64,000 nucleotides of DNA. It comes from Apostichopus japonicus. Taxonomy: Eukaryota; Echinodermata; Holothuroidea; Aspidochirotida; Stichopodidae. The translations under genes and the position numbers were made by a program. The notes below the pieces were generated by a model. The model worked only from the letters and a program-made list of their open reading frames with translations. It ran no database searches and was not told the DNA's origin. Below, one piece after another: positions 63,448-64,000 of this stretch. Each line of letters begins with the position of its first letter. Position 1 is the stretch's first letter. The DNA is taken from contig NC_092572.1 in NCBI RefSeq assembly GCF_037975245.1, positions 1,215,501-1,279,500 of the forward strand, read 5' to 3'.

Positions 63448-63557
63448 TTACACAGCGGTGCTTTGAACTAAGAACGTCGTTTCGTCCTGTTTACTCTTTA
63501 TCCACTTTCCTTCTTCAAAGTGTAGGTTGAAGGTCTCATCATCTTTTCTGCGATTGA
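63448..63557 (-). CDS. Possible terminal exon of an off-window gene
   Basis: Minus strand. Acceptor TTATTTCGCAG, then NRRKDDETFNLHFEEGKWIK and SKQDETTFLVQSTAV and a TAA at 63448-63450, with AATAAA about 100 bp further on. Splice site, stop and polyadenylation signal are in the right order, but I do not recognise the protein and the upstream exons would lie beyond 63557. Confidence 0.3.
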
Positions 63558-64000
63558 CTGCGAAATAAATGACAACCATGTTTACATTTATTATTATCCT
63601 CTCACCATGTACATATTTAGTTTGATGTTCCAGTCGTGAATATATTAGCGTATAGACCATCGGTGAATTTAAAAATGTGTCTTTCATTAACATTTTAACC
63701 TTTAACGGTTTACTTTGAAATTAGGTGACAGGCACATCTATCGTGACAGTAGTATGAATACAAGTGTTTCTGAGTATTTTGTTTTATCTGATTTGAACCC
63801 TATCTTTGGTCTCACTCATCTCGTGATCGTGAAATGGCCTAAACACTAAATTCATCAGTAACAGAAAAAAAACAGATGAAACACCAAGATATAGATTTAT
63901 CGTGCTTAACGTACGTTATTCGTCATTCTGTAGTTGAAATATCCTTACCCGAGAAAAAAACGGCAAAGTGCAAATTTATTCTGAAGCTGTGGTTACATGA

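Overview
The window is animal nuclear DNA. It is AT-rich, its genes are split into small exons with GT-AG introns, and it carries CR1- and RTE-type LINE fragments, tRNA-derived SINE pieces, hAT-like non-autonomous transposons and long (AT)n tracts. The gene content (immunoglobulin receptors, NACHT ATPases, a decayed receptor-kinase-like gene) suggests a deuterostome marine invertebrate. An echinoderm, perhaps a sea cucumber, is my best guess with low confidence; nothing here identifies the species.

The core is a divergent gene pair at 7.1-18.4 kb. On the minus strand a gene encodes signal peptide, Ig domain, second Ig domain, one membrane-spanning helix, two short cytosolic exons and a NACHT ATPase exon. 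It would be a cell-surface receptor with an intracellular NLR-type engine, rather than the usual cytosolic NLR. On the plus strand, 684 bp away start to start, a complete six-exon gene encodes a 311-residue type I receptor with two Ig domains and a short tail carrying tyrosine motifs, one of them ITIM-like. Exon phases match at every junction in both models, which is the main support for them.

The pair was duplicated. About 7.06-21.3 kb matches about 39.6-55.2 kb in the same orientation. The second copy is decayed. A 2.86 kb CR1-type LINE sits inside its signal-peptide exon, its second Ig exon is missing and its NACHT exon has a one-base frameshift. The plus-strand partner has lost its signal exon, and carries frameshifts, a deletion over a splice donor and a lost splice acceptor. 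Copy 2 does preserve a further LRR-like 3' exon that I could not find for copy 1.

At 56.2-62.4 kb on the plus strand lie pieces of a third receptor gene: a membrane exon, juxtamembrane exons, kinase-fold exons and a tail with YxxM-like and other tyrosine motifs. Catalytic residues are substituted (no VAIK lysine, DFC for DFG), in-frame stops are present, and a 5'-truncated CR1-type LINE lies in the middle.

The rest is mostly repeats. There is a probable small pseudogene at 3.2-4.5 kb, paired hAT-rich blocks at 23.5-25.2 and 31.7-33.6 kb, an RTE LINE at 28.8-31.5 kb, a THAP-like fragment at 48.7 kb and a possible terminal exon at 63.45-63.56 kb. If expressed, the three receptor types would form a local cluster of surface immune receptors with activating or inhibitory tyrosine tails and a NACHT effector, but function is inferred from domain content only.
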